64,000 nt of DNA, taken from contig JAFIFX010000009.1 in NCBI GenBank assembly GCA_020831805.1, forward strand, positions 1-64,000, written 5' to 3'. This stretch comes from Planctomycetota bacterium (GTDB taxonomy: Bacteria; Planctomycetota; Phycisphaerae; Phycisphaerales; UBA1924). The notes beneath the pieces were generated by a model, which saw only the letters and a program-made list of their open reading frames with translations, searched no databases and had not been told where the DNA came from. A program made the position numbers and the translations under genes. Of the stretch, positions 47,232 through 56,059 are shown piece by piece (within the stretch, counting starts at the first letter, position 1; each line of letters starts with the position of its first letter).

Positions 47232-47726
47232 TTAGTACACCAGCGGGGGCAGGTGCGGCGCGGGCCAGGAGATGCCGGTGGACTCCATCAGGCGGCGGAG
47301 GTTGATCAGGTCGTGCTCGGAGAAGGCGGAGCGTTCGAAGCTGTCCAGGTCGAGCACGCCGTAGCAGCGGCCGGTCTCGTCGAAGAGGGGGATGACCAGC
47401 TCGGCGAGGTCGCGGGGGTCGCAGGCGACATAGTTCATACCGAGGTTGCGGACATCGTTGACGATGAGCGGGCGCTTCTTGAGCAGGGCCTGGCCGCAGG
47501 CGCCGTGCAGTCCGATGGGGCTGCAGGCGGGCTTGTCGCGGGCGGGGCCGAGGATCATCTCGTCGGCGTCGTCCGCTTTCGTGTAGAAGCCGACCCAGGA
47601 CACGGCGTGGTCCTTGAGGAAGCGCCAGAGCGTGTCGGCGGCCTCGCGCATGCGGCGTTGCCGGTCCCCGGCCACATGGTTGAGCGCCAGGAAGATCGGC
47701 TCGTACTCGCGTTCGTGGGTGGGCAT
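47232..47726 (-). CDS. GAF-domain free methionine-(R)-sulfoxide reductase
   Basis: A 164-residue single GAF domain. WVGFYTKADDADEMILGPAR, then PACSPIGLHGACGQALLKKR and VACDPRDLAELVIPLFDETG, contain the three Cys positions of the fRMsr (MsrC) family, which repairs free Met-R-sulfoxide. YGVLDLDSFERSAFSEHD is the usual end. A GAF-only signalling protein is the alternative, but the Cys pattern favours the reductase. It lies 85 bases after rpsR on the same strand. Confidence 0.83.
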   Translation of the reverse strand: MPTHEREYEPIFLALNHVAGDRQRRMREAADTLWRFLKDHAVSWVGFYTKADDADEMILGPARDKPACSPIGLHGACGQALLKKRPLIVNDVRNLGMNYVACDPRDLAELVIPLFDETGRCYGVLDLDSFERSAFSEHDLINLRRLMESTGISWPAPHLPPLVY

Positions 47727-47785
47727 GGGGGAGGAATGAAACAGGGCCGGCGTGGAGCCGGCCCGGTTGGCTTGCGGAGGAGCGG

Positions 47786-47816
47786 CCGGCTGGAAGCCAG
47801 CCCCACCAGGATCAGA
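47786..47816. repeat. Stop-adjacent palindrome (family R3) at rpsR
   Basis: GGCTGGAAGCCAGCC followed by CCACCAGGATCAGA; the TCA is the complement of the rpsR stop codon. Similar to the element at 36604. Confidence 0.65.
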
Positions 47817-48102
47817 GGGTCGCGTCGGTGAAGGGCAGCAGGCCGATGAAGCGGGCGCGCTTGACGGCGGCGGCGACCATGCGCTGCTGGCGGGCGTTGG
47901 TGCCGTTGCGCTTGCGCCCGTGGATCTTGCCGTTGGGCGTCATCATGCGGCGCAGGGTCTCGACATCCTTGTAGTCGACGAACTCGACGCCCTTGCCGGA
48001 GGTCTTGACGAAGGACTGCTTGGACTGGGGGGCGTCGCGTGAATCACGGGAGTCGCGAGAATCGCGAGAGTCGCGGGAATCACGGGAGTCGGGTCGGGGC
48101 AT
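47812..48102 (-). CDS. rpsR: Small ribosomal subunit protein bS18 with SRD-repeat extension
   Basis: A 96-residue bS18. The core (VEFVDYKDVETLRRMMTPNG, KIHGRKRNGTNARQQRMVAA, AVKRARFIGLLPFTD) is the normal 16S-binding, platform protein. It is preceded by an unusual N-terminal extension of six Ser-Arg-Asp repeats (residues 6-23), encoded by a nine-base tandem repeat at about 48040-48090. Its usual neighbours rpsF, ssb and rplI are absent. bS18 normally pairs with bS6. Confidence 0.93.
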   Translation of the reverse strand: MPRPDSRDSRDSRDSRDSRDSRDAPQSKQSFVKTSGKGVEFVDYKDVETLRRMMTPNGKIHGRKRNGTNARQQRMVAAAVKRARFIGLLPFTDATL

Positions 48103-48198
48103 GGTTCGGGTCTCCGTCCTGGGCTGATCGGCCCGGGGTTCGGGGCCGACGGGGCTCCGGATCCGGGCGACGGATGGGTGCTGGATTGGAGGGGAAGG

Positions 48199-48726
48199 TT
48201 AGGCCCGGTCGGCGGGGTCGTCGAGCGGGTCGGCCTCGGACCGGGCCGGGCGCTCCAGGAGGGCGTCGATGGCCACCAGGCCGCCGCCGCGGATGACCAG
48301 ATAGCCCGCGGGCAGGAGCAGGACGAGGTTGCGGATGACCTGGCACCAGCCGACCTTGGAGTCGCAAATGAGCTTCATGTCGCCGAAGCAGGAGCAGTCG
48401 CCGTCGATGCCGCGAGCGATGACCGAAACCAGCCCGACCACAAAGCCGATCAGCGCCAGGCCGAGGGCCAGGGCGGCGGCCCGGGTCCAAAGGCCCAGGA
48501 TCAGGGCCACGCCGGCGACCATCTCGACCCAGGGGATCATGAAGGCGGCGGCGGTGATGAGGAAGGCGTGGTCGTGCTCGCTGAGGACGCGGAAACCCTT
48601 GATGGCCTCCGCGAAGGACTGGGGGTCGTGCAGCTTGGCCCACGCGGCGACGCAGAACAGCCCGCCCAGCACCAGGCGGAAGGGGAGCTGGAGCAGCACG
48701 GACTCGACGGCACGCCGGGCGCTCAT
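48199..48726 (-). CDS. MauE/DoxX-family membrane protein
   Basis: A 175-residue protein with four membrane helices. FRLVLGGLFCVAAWAKLHDP is the DoxX/MauE entry helix; WVEMVAGVALILGLWTRAAA is the second. A DCSCFG motif with neighbouring Cys residues is typical of MauE-like proteins, which are thought to move reducing equivalents across the membrane. The start overlaps the rhodanese stop by four bases. Together with the rhodanese and DUF1573 genes it forms a probable envelope thiol-redox unit. Confidence 0.82.
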   Translation of the reverse strand: MSARRAVESVLLQLPFRLVLGGLFCVAAWAKLHDPQSFAEAIKGFRVLSEHDHAFLITAAAFMIPWVEMVAGVALILGLWTRAAALALGLALIGFVVGLVSVIARGIDGDCSCFGDMKLICDSKVGWCQVIRNLVLLLPAGYLVIRGGGLVAIDALLERPARSEADPLDDPADRA

Positions 48727-49298
48727 GGCATCCCCTTCTCGATGGGCAGGCCGGCGTCGACCCAGTCGACATAGCCCTTGCCCATGATGCGGATGTCGAA
48801 GCTGAAGCCGCTGTTCTCGATGCGGATGGCGGTGTTCTCGGAGGCGTCGCAGTCGCCGCCGGTGCAGTAAATGACAACGATGCCGCCGGGCTCAATGATC
48901 TGGAGGTCGGCCATGCCGTCGGGGGTGGTCACGCGGGACGCGGGCATCCAGAAGGCGCCCTCGATATGGCCGTCGCGGTAGTCGGACTTGTAGCGGGCGT
49001 CGAGGAAGAACGCGCCCTGCTGGAACAGGTCGTAGGCCTCACGCAGGGTGATCGAGCCGGGCTTGACCGGGGCGGCTAGGGGATCGTCGGACACGACGGG
49101 ATCCGCGGGGAGAGCGGGGTCGGCGGCCGGGTCGGTCGCGGGTGTTGGAGCGGGGCTCGGCGTCGCGGCCTGACGCGTCAGGGCGATGGGGCGTTTGTCC
49201 ATCCAGGCCACGCGGACATACGCATGGCCGGCGGCCAGCAGGAACGCCAGCCCGATGATCGAGAGCAGGCGGCTGAGTGTGGAACCCACGCACAACAT
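48723..49298 (-). CDS. Membrane-anchored rhodanese-domain protein
   Basis: A 191-residue protein: an N-terminal hydrophobic anchor (LLSIIGLAFLLAAGHAYVRV), a Pro/Ala/Asp-rich linker to about 75, and a rhodanese domain. FFLDARYKSDYRDGHIEGAF is the classic entrance, and YCTGGDCDAS holds the active-site Cys loop, longer than usual. It likely carries persulfide or acts as a redox relay outside the membrane; that is inferred. Coupled to the MauE-like gene, and downstream of DUF1573. Confidence 0.85.
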   Translation of the reverse strand: MLCVGSTLSRLLSIIGLAFLLAAGHAYVRVAWMDKRPIALTRQAATPSPAPTPATDPAADPALPADPVVSDDPLAAPVKPGSITLREAYDLFQQGAFFLDARYKSDYRDGHIEGAFWMPASRVTTPDGMADLQIIEPGGIVVIYCTGGDCDASENTAIRIENSGFSFDIRIMGKGYVDWVDAGLPIEKGMP

Positions 49299-49371
49299 GC
49301 TGATTGGATCGCTCCTGGGTCTGAAAGGCGGGTCGGGGAGGCGGACGGAAACGCGGTGGAATCCTGGTGGA

Positions 49372-50487
49372 TCAGTTCGGACGCAGCACGCCGGTCATCA
49401 TCACCGGGGTCAGCTCCTCGCCCTGGACATCGGTGATGAGGTTCAGCGTGGCGTTGAAGCGCGGGGCGGAGGAGTTCACGCGGCCCTTGGCGCGGACGAG
49501 CCACTCGCTACGGTCATCCCCGTCGAGGGGCTCGAAGGTGTACTCGGCGTCGATCGAGGGGTTGGCCATGTGGGCGCCGGTGATCTCGAAGGCCTCGCCC
49601 TTGCGGTGACGCACGCGGATCTCACGCTCGAACTCGTCACCCACGGACAGGCGGCCGAGGGTCATGCGGACGGGCGAGAGTTCCAGATCCCCGACCACCC
49701 GGCCGACGAGCGGCAGAGAGAAGATGGACCGGCGCTCGTCATTGGTGCGGATGGTCAGCGACGAGTTGTGCTGGCCGGGGGTGGCCGAGCCCTTCATCGT
49801 GACGCGGACGATGCGCTCGTACATGGTCTCGCCGAGCACGGTGGCCTCGCCGGCGGGGATGACCTCGACCTCGTAGAGCATCGGGTCGTTGGTGCTGGCT
49901 CGGGTGACCTCGAAGTCGGGGAAGCGGCCGAAGACGCGGACCTCGCGGACGACCTCCTCGCCCTTGTTCACGCTGTCGAAGGCGACCACATCGGACGGCA
50001 CACTGACCACGACGGGCTTGACGAAGGACTTGACATTGATGGTGGTGGTCGGGGTGAGGCGGGAGTCGGTGAAGACCTGGATCGAACGGGCGACATGGCC
50101 CTGGCGGCCGCGGGGATCGAAGACGACCTTCATCGTGCCGACCTCGTTGGGCTCGAAGACGGTCTTCTCCATCTCCGGCACGGTGCAGCCGCAGGAGGGC
50201 TGGATGCGGGTGATGGTCAGCGGGTCGGAGCCGACATTGCGGAACTTGAACTCGACCGTGGCGTTCTCGGTGTCGTAGATCTCGCCGGTATCGCCGTCGG
50301 TGTTGAAGAAGACGATGCGTCCGTTGCCGGCGGTCCGCTCGGTGCCGGGCTGGGGGGCGGTCTCGATGACCGGGCCGCTGGGTCGGGCGGGCTGATCGAT
50401 GGGGAAGAGTTGCCCAAAGGCCGTGGAGGCCGTCAGGGTCGTGCCCAAAGCCGCGAAAACCATGACGCCGAGCCGGTTCCGTGCCAT
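49372..50487 (-). CDS. Exported DUF1573 protein
   Basis: A 371-residue secreted protein with a signal peptide (GVMVFAALGTTLTASTAFGQ). A DUF1573 Ig-like domain follows: ATVEFKFRNVGSDPLTITRI then QPSCGCTVPEMEK with the conserved CGC, and FEPNEVGTMKVVFDPRGRQG. At least one further beta domain completes it. DUF1573 proteins are common in planctomycetes and Bacteroidetes and often sit beside MauE/rhodanese genes, as here. Start at 50487 has CGGAG upstream; the frame is open further, without sense. Confidence 0.85.
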   Translation of the reverse strand: MARNRLGVMVFAALGTTLTASTAFGQLFPIDQPARPSGPVIETAPQPGTERTAGNGRIVFFNTDGDTGEIYDTENATVEFKFRNVGSDPLTITRIQPSCGCTVPEMEKTVFEPNEVGTMKVVFDPRGRQGHVARSIQVFTDSRLTPTTTINVKSFVKPVVVSVPSDVVAFDSVNKGEEVVREVRVFGRFPDFEVTRASTNDPMLYEVEVIPAGEATVLGETMYERIVRVTMKGSATPGQHNSSLTIRTNDERRSIFSLPLVGRVVGDLELSPVRMTLGRLSVGDEFEREIRVRHRKGEAFEITGAHMANPSIDAEYTFEPLDGDDRSEWLVRAKGRVNSSAPRFNATLNLITDVQGEELTPVMMTGVLRPN

Positions 50488-50797
50488 CGTGAATGCTCCG
50501 TTTTGCCTTCCGGTCCGCCGAGAGTACAACGCAGCGGCGGACCCGCGAGATCCAACTATCCAGAATACCCCAGAATCGAACGCCCGGGGGCCTGATTCTG
50601 TTCCCTACGACAATCGTACGCCAAGGGTCACTGTACATTGCCATATGGAACCAGAAGCCGGGGGGATGCAAGCGGGTGCAAGGAAAAGTCGATATTTCCA
50701 GAAAAGATCGCCGCCCCAACCGGCAAAGCCCGCATGGGGTGGATGATCGCGGACTTTCGGGCTCGGACATGGGACGGCCCGCCCGGCCGCCGGCCGG
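50488..50797. other. Intergenic region upstream of DUF1573
   Basis: About 310 bases between same-strand genes. It is less GC-rich than average near 50530-50710. A TTGGCG-N18-CAGAAT pair on the minus strand (near 50600-50630) could drive the DUF1573 operon, at low confidence. No gene is recognised. Confidence 0.35.
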
Positions 50798-52126
50798 TCA
50801 GTCCTCCCCCACCAACGCCCGGCCGACCACCTCGCCGAGGGCGGCCATTTCGGATAGCGTCGTCCCATAATCATACTGGTTGTCGTTGTAGATCCCGTTG
50901 GGGTTGCGGTGGATCACGGCGGCGACGAACACGGCGTTCCCGGTGGGCCGGTGCTCGACGTAGGCGTTCTCGGTCACGAAGCCGTAGGCCAGGCCGATCT
51001 TGTTGACGACGCGCCATTCCTCCAGCGGGCGGACCTTGATGAGGCCGGGGAGGAGGAACTTGACGCGGTCGTCGGGGTACTCGGCGGGGTCGTACCTAGG
51101 CGATTCGGACGCGCGGGGGTACATCGTCGCGCTGGCGATGAGTTGCTCCCGCTGGGTGCCGGTCAGGTCAAGGGGACGGCCGGGGAGGGGGCCGAGCTTC
51201 GAGCTGGCGAAGATCGATCCTTGTGTCATCGTCGGGCAGCACTCCCAGTGGGTCACATCCGGACGCACCAGACGGACGAGGGCCAGCTGGAGATCGCGGA
51301 GCGTGGTGAAGTTCTTGGTCGAGAAGTCGAAGGGCTCACGGACCAGCTCGCCATCCCGCATGAAGCCTGTTCCCAGAAGCATGGTCTCGTCGGACATCAA
51401 GATACGGTCCGGGCCGACATGCGGCAGCGTGCTGTATCGCTCGCCGACCTGAGGCGACCCGGGCCGCAGACCCAGGTCGATCCGCGGTGTGCGCCGGTTC
51501 TCCTCCTCGGTGCGCGCCACCGCCAGCCAGTGCGTGACCATGGTGGACTGAGCGCCCCACGCCCGGATGCGATGGTTGAGGTCGCGTTGGCCGACGAAGT
51601 CGTACAGCGTGTTGAACGCGGGATTGTCGGACACCACGAAGACTTTGTGGGCTTCGTGCTCGATGGTGATCGGCGGCTCGCCAAAGACATAGGTCGACCG
51701 TTCGCGGGTGGGATCTGTCTCACGAACCGCGGCGCCTTCGGCAAGCGGGTGGAATCGCAGCGCTGTTCGCTCGGTCAGTTCCGCATCGGGGTGCATCCGG
51801 GCCAGCGCGTTGATCTGCTCATAAGCCGCCAAGGCCGCGTACAGCTTGATGGTGCTGGCCGGATAGAAGTACCGCCCATGCTGTCCGAAATACGCCTGAT
51901 GCAGGATGACCGCGTCGCCCTCGGACGCGACGCCGGAGATCAGCGCAAGCCCCCACGACCTATCCTCGCGCCCATCGCGCGTGAACACGCCGAGGTCGCC
52001 CCGCTCGATCGCCCGGGAGACGGCCACGCCGACTCGATAGGTGTCCTTCCACGCCGGCCCGTCGTCCGCCGACGCCGCCCCGCAGACCCCTGCCATCGCC
52101 ATCACCGCCCACATCGCTCGTTTCAT
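50798..52126 (-). CDS. Exported serine hydrolase, beta-lactamase/PBP-like (copy 1)
   Basis: A 442-residue protein with a signal peptide (MKRAMWAVMAMAGVCGAASA). The penicillin-recognising fold is indicated by SxxK at Ser91-Lys94 (YPASTIK), SDN at 166-168 (VVSDNPAFNTLYD), and a KxG-like NKIG before the end. It is longer than class A beta-lactamases (about 290) and has no Glu166-type loop that I can identify, so peptidase or esterase activity is as likely. The neighbour at 52223 is a close duplicate. Confidence 0.8.
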   Translation of the reverse strand: MKRAMWAVMAMAGVCGAASADDGPAWKDTYRVGVAVSRAIERGDLGVFTRDGREDRSWGLALISGVASEGDAVILHQAYFGQHGRYFYPASTIKLYAALAAYEQINALARMHPDAELTERTALRFHPLAEGAAVRETDPTRERSTYVFGEPPITIEHEAHKVFVVSDNPAFNTLYDFVGQRDLNHRIRAWGAQSTMVTHWLAVARTEEENRRTPRIDLGLRPGSPQVGERYSTLPHVGPDRILMSDETMLLGTGFMRDGELVREPFDFSTKNFTTLRDLQLALVRLVRPDVTHWECCPTMTQGSIFASSKLGPLPGRPLDLTGTQREQLIASATMYPRASESPRYDPAEYPDDRVKFLLPGLIKVRPLEEWRVVNKIGLAYGFVTENAYVEHRPTGNAVFVAAVIHRNPNGIYNDNQYDYGTTLSEMAALGEVVGRALVGED

Positions 52127-52222
52127 GCCCACAGCGTACCGGCATCGAACACCTGGGTCGCTGCAAAAAATGCTTGAGCGGCCAGAACCCTCCACCACGC
52201 CAGCCCTTACGGAATCGGCGGC

Positions 52223-53611
52223 CTACTCGCCCACCAACGCCCACCCCACGACCTCGCCCAGCGTGGCCATCTCCGCCAGCGTCGTCTGGTAGTCGTACTG
52301 GTTGTCGTTGTAGATCCCGTTGGGGTTGCGGTGGATGACGGCCGCCACAAACACCGCCCGCCCGGTGGGAAGGTGCTCGATATAGGCGTTCTCGGTGACG
52401 AAGCCGTAGGCCAGGCCGACCTTGTTGACGATGCGCCATTCCTCCAGTGGGCGGACCTTCAAGAGGCCGGGGAGGAGGAACTTGACGCGGTCGTCGGGGT
52501 ACTCGGCGGGGTCGTACTCGGGGGATTCCGACTCACGGGGGTACATCGTGGCGCTGGCGATGAGTTGGTCCCGCTGGGCGTCGGTCAGGTCGAGGGGGCG
52601 GCCGGGGAGTTCGCGGAGGGGGTTGCGCTGGCCGATCGCGACGGCCGCGGTCTGGCCCGGGGCGCTGGCGGGCGGCCGCAAACCGTTGTTGCCGGGCGCG
52701 CGCATGCCGCCGCAGAACGCCGTGTGCGTGATGTCGGGTCGGACGAGCCGGCAGAGGACCAGCTGAAGGTCGGACAGGGTGGTGAAGTTCTTGCCCTCGA
52801 AGCTGAAGGGTCCGTGGATCAGCTCGCCGCCCTGGAGGAAGCCGCGGCCGGCCTGGAGGAACAGCACCGGCGGCCGGGCGTCCGGCCCGAGCCGGTCCGG
52901 GCCGGGCGGCCGGGCCATCGCCCGCTCGGGCAGCGTCACCAGCACGGGGTCGCGGCCGAGATCGACCCGGGGCGCCCGCCGGTTCTCGTCCGGCGTGCGT
53001 GCGATCGCCAGGCGGTGCGAGACCCACGAGTTGGTCGCGCCCCAGGCGTGCATGCAGTCGTTGAGGTCCTCCGGGCCGACGAGGTCGTAGAGGTTGTTGA
53101 AGGCGGGGTTGTCCGAGACGACGAAGACCTTGTGCGCCTCCCGCGCGGCGGTCAGCGGGCCGGGCTGGATGCCCCGGCCTTGAATCAACCTGTGCGTCGG
53201 ATCGAAGTCGCGCGGGAACTGGTCACCGGCGAGCGAATGGATGCGCAGGGGTGTGTGCTCCGACAGGTCGGCGTCCGGGTTGGCCCGGGCCAGCTCGTTG
53301 ATCTTCTCGTAGGCGGCCAGCGCGGCGTACAGCTTGACCGTGCTGGCCGGGTAGTAGTACCACCGATCATCGCCGTACTGCCAGGCGGTGAGCACGGGCC
53401 GCCCGTCGGCCTCAGCGACCGCGCCGATCCGCACCATGGCCCAGGTGTTGTGGGCCCTCGGGTGCGTTTCGGGGCTGAATCCGAACACGCCCAGGGGGCC
53501 GTGGTCGATCGCCCGGGCAACCGCGAGGGTCACCGCGCACGGCCCGTCGCCCGCCGCCACCGGCCCGCCGATCCCCGCCATCGCCATCACCGCCCACATC
53601 GCTCGTTTCAT
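52223..53611 (-). CDS. Exported serine hydrolase, beta-lactamase/PBP-like (copy 2)
   Basis: A 462-residue paralogue of the 50798 gene. The signal peptide begins with the same 13 residues; active-site motifs are SxxK (Ser90-Lys93 in YPASTVK), SDN at 166-168 and NKVG. The last 130 residues are almost the same as copy 1, while the middle differs and contains a roughly 40-residue Pro/Arg-rich insertion (ARPPGPDRLGPDARPP). It is the upstream copy on the minus strand and lies 96 bases before copy 1. Substrate unknown. Confidence 0.8.
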   Translation of the reverse strand: MKRAMWAVMAMAGIGGPVAAGDGPCAVTLAVARAIDHGPLGVFGFSPETHPRAHNTWAMVRIGAVAEADGRPVLTAWQYGDDRWYYYPASTVKLYAALAAYEKINELARANPDADLSEHTPLRIHSLAGDQFPRDFDPTHRLIQGRGIQPGPLTAAREAHKVFVVSDNPAFNNLYDLVGPEDLNDCMHAWGATNSWVSHRLAIARTPDENRRAPRVDLGRDPVLVTLPERAMARPPGPDRLGPDARPPVLFLQAGRGFLQGGELIHGPFSFEGKNFTTLSDLQLVLCRLVRPDITHTAFCGGMRAPGNNGLRPPASAPGQTAAVAIGQRNPLRELPGRPLDLTDAQRDQLIASATMYPRESESPEYDPAEYPDDRVKFLLPGLLKVRPLEEWRIVNKVGLAYGFVTENAYIEHLPTGRAVFVAAVIHRNPNGIYNDNQYDYQTTLAEMATLGEVVGWALVGE

Positions 53612-53675
53612 GCTCCCAGCCTACCGGCATCGGGCCGGCGGGTCACGGCGAAAGCGACCAAGGAGGTTCCAACCT

Positions 53676-54404
53676 ATGCACGCACCGCTGCTCGCCGTCA
53701 TTCTTTGCCTTGTCTCACCGGCTGGTCAGGCCGAACGGTCTCCGGCCCATGCCCCACCGGAGGGGGCGGTGGCGCTCGAATCCGGGGCCTGGGTGCTGCG
53801 GGTCGGGGGTGAGCCCGAGGCCGAACTGACCGAGCGGGAAGGCCCGGAGGGGCCGCTGTACCGGGCCGGGCGGGTGGCGACGGACACCAAGCTGCCGATC
53901 GGTTACCCCGCCCCGACGCCGCCGGGGGCGATCGAGCTGAAGCACTACCCCACCATCCGGCGAGCCGAGTTCAGTTCCGGGCAGGCCACGGGGCTGATGG
54001 GCCAGCGGGGGTTCTGGCCGCTGTTCCGGCACATCACCCGGAACGAGATCGCCATGACCGCGCCGGTCGAGATGGAGTACGCCGACACGAACGACGACGA
54101 GCGGATTGACCACTGGACCATGGCCTTCCTGTATCACACGCCGGAGAACGGCCCGACCGGCGAAGACGGCGAGGTGCTGATCGTGGACACCGAGCCGAAG
54201 ACCTTCCTGTCCATCGGCGTGCGCGGGCGCCAGGGCTGGACCGGGGTGCTCAGCGTGGCCGAGCGGCTGGACGAATGGCTGGCCGAGCACCCGGAATGGC
54301 GCCGAACCGGCATGCCGCGGACGCTGGGCTATAACGGGCCGAATGTGCGCGTGGCCGACCAGTGGTGGGAAGTCCAGGTTCCTGTCGAACGCGTCTCGGA
54401 GTGA
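53676..54404 (+). CDS. SOUL-family heme-binding-like secreted protein
   Basis: A 242-residue protein with a signal peptide (LLAVILCLVSPAGQAE). The SOUL core is FRHITRNEIAMTAPVEMEY, with the family TAPV signature, and the late GYNGPNVRVADQWWEVQVPV. SOUL proteins bind tetrapyrroles weakly or not at all, and their bacterial role is unsettled. The start is certain: AGGAGG lies ten bases upstream, the best Shine-Dalgarno in the window. Transcribed divergently from the serine hydrolase pair. Confidence 0.88.
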   Translation: MHAPLLAVILCLVSPAGQAERSPAHAPPEGAVALESGAWVLRVGGEPEAELTEREGPEGPLYRAGRVATDTKLPIGYPAPTPPGAIELKHYPTIRRAEFSSGQATGLMGQRGFWPLFRHITRNEIAMTAPVEMEYADTNDDERIDHWTMAFLYHTPENGPTGEDGEVLIVDTEPKTFLSIGVRGRQGWTGVLSVAERLDEWLAEHPEWRRTGMPRTLGYNGPNVRVADQWWEVQVPVERVSE

Positions 54405-54431
54405 GCCGCCCGCCTCCGGTTCGGTCCCGGC

Positions 54432-55913
54432 TCAGGGGCAGCCGTAGTTAAACGCGAGCAGGAACGCGGCGAAGTCGAAGAAATCGAAGTTGCCGTCGCC
54501 GTTGAAATCCGCCACCGGGTCCTGCATGTTGAAGGCGATGGAGAAGGCCGAGACATCGAAGAAGTCGAGCACGCCGTCGCCGTTGATATCGGCCGGGTTG
54601 ATGCAGCGGTTGACGACCCATTCGCGCGTCTCGGTCAGGAACTGGTCGCGGATGGCCGGGTCGCGGACCCAGGGGGTCGGGTCGACGACGGTGACGCTGA
54701 GCAGGCGTTCGATATCGTCGTCGAAGCCCAGGGAGGCCAGGTCCACATGGGTCTGCCCGTCGAGCTGGGAAAGAGGCTGGCCGTCGACGGACCAGAAGAT
54801 GTCCAAGTCGTGCCCGTCGGGCTGCATTGGGATGACATAGACGGTGTCCGAGCCGGCGAGGTCGATCCCGGTGGGCGTTCCCTCGTCGATGGGGCTGACC
54901 TCGCGGTAGATCTCGAGGATCATGCGCTCCGCGCTGGGCAGGTTGAAGGGTCGGTTGAGGTTGCGCATCATGGAGTTGTTGGTGGGCCGGAAGACGCCGG
55001 TTTCCGAGTAGTTGCCGCCCTCGAACGCGCTGACCGTGCCGTCGAAGCCGGGCAGGTTCGCGCCGAGCCAGCGGAACCACTTGCGCTCCTGCTGGGCCAT
55101 CTGCGAGGCGTTGAAGATGGTCACATTGGCCGGGCCGAGTTCCGAGCCAGTGTAGTGGCTCGGTCCGCCGTAGGTGTACTCGTCGGCGAGATTGCCCATG
55201 GAGTGGCCGAGTTCGTGGATGACGATCTGGGTGGCGGCCGAGTTCCCGCCGGCCGCGGTGCCCAGGTTGCTCGCCGGGTAGCCGGCGCCGCCGTACTTGG
55301 TGGAGTTGGCGATGGCGATGATCTGATCCACGGGCGTGTCGACGCCGTTGCGGGCGGCGATGCGGGCGCGGTTCACATTCACGCACAGGAGGCGCTCCAC
55401 GCCGGAGCACCAGTACCGCATCTGCAGGGCGGTGTCGCGCGTGATGCCCGGCGAGGGGTCGTTGCTCACGCCCGACTCGTTGCTGATCACCTCGACGGCC
55501 TGGATGCGGAAATAGGGCCGGTAGGTGGTCATCGGCTCGTAGACGAACATGTCGGACACGATGCTGGCCACATGGCTGTGGTACAGGTTCATCTCCGAGG
55601 CCGTGTAGCCGTCGCCGACGAACACGATGTCGAGCCGGGCCGGTGATCCGTCGCGGAAGCGGTCGACCTTCAGCTCGTGGTGCAGGGCGATGTTCTCGGG
55701 CGTGAGCGTCTCGAGCGGGACCAGGGTGCCGGTGAGGTTGCCGTGCTCATCCGGCCAGCAGGCGTGGACCATCTCGATGCCCGGGGCCACCACCGCCGGG
55801 TGGCCGTGCAGGGCACAGTCGTGCCCGTCGTGGGCCCAGGACACCCCGGCGCCGGCGGCCAGGATCAGGACGATGGCTGAGCGGATCGGTCGGCGGGGTC
55901 TGTCCTGGCGCAT
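54432..55913 (-). CDS. M64 (IgA-peptidase-like) metallopeptidase with dockerin-like tail
   Basis: A 493-residue secreted protein. After the signal peptide comes ARLDIVFVGDGYTASEMNLY, typical of M64, and the zinc site IHELGHSMGNLADEYTYG with His233, Glu234, His237 and a downstream acidic ligand. The C terminus has two calcium-binding loops (INGDGVLDFFDVSAFSIAFN, ADFNGDGNFDFFDFAAFLLA) ending NYGCP, the GC-type dockerin-like tail also seen at 27252. It is likely surface-bound or secreted and degrades protein. Start at 55913 because GGAG lies nine bases upstream. Confidence 0.88.
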   Translation of the reverse strand: MRQDRPRRPIRSAIVLILAAGAGVSWAHDGHDCALHGHPAVVAPGIEMVHACWPDEHGNLTGTLVPLETLTPENIALHHELKVDRFRDGSPARLDIVFVGDGYTASEMNLYHSHVASIVSDMFVYEPMTTYRPYFRIQAVEVISNESGVSNDPSPGITRDTALQMRYWCSGVERLLCVNVNRARIAARNGVDTPVDQIIAIANSTKYGGAGYPASNLGTAAGGNSAATQIVIHELGHSMGNLADEYTYGGPSHYTGSELGPANVTIFNASQMAQQERKWFRWLGANLPGFDGTVSAFEGGNYSETGVFRPTNNSMMRNLNRPFNLPSAERMILEIYREVSPIDEGTPTGIDLAGSDTVYVIPMQPDGHDLDIFWSVDGQPLSQLDGQTHVDLASLGFDDDIERLLSVTVVDPTPWVRDPAIRDQFLTETREWVVNRCINPADINGDGVLDFFDVSAFSIAFNMQDPVADFNGDGNFDFFDFAAFLLAFNYGCP

Positions 55914-56059
55914 GGAGCACAACTCCGGATATGGGGATTTCTACGAACAGTTCAGGCATCGATGCGGCCCGGGCACACGCGCCGTCCCGCCAGCCCGGAC
56001 CGGAGAACCCGGCCGGGCAACACCCTGTACGCCCCGGGCGCCCGGGCGGTTGCCCGCGT

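Noticed and set aside
48040-48092. Short direct repeats as a CRISPR array
   Set aside because: The nine-base units are contiguous, have no spacers and lie in frame in rpsR, encoding SRD repeats.
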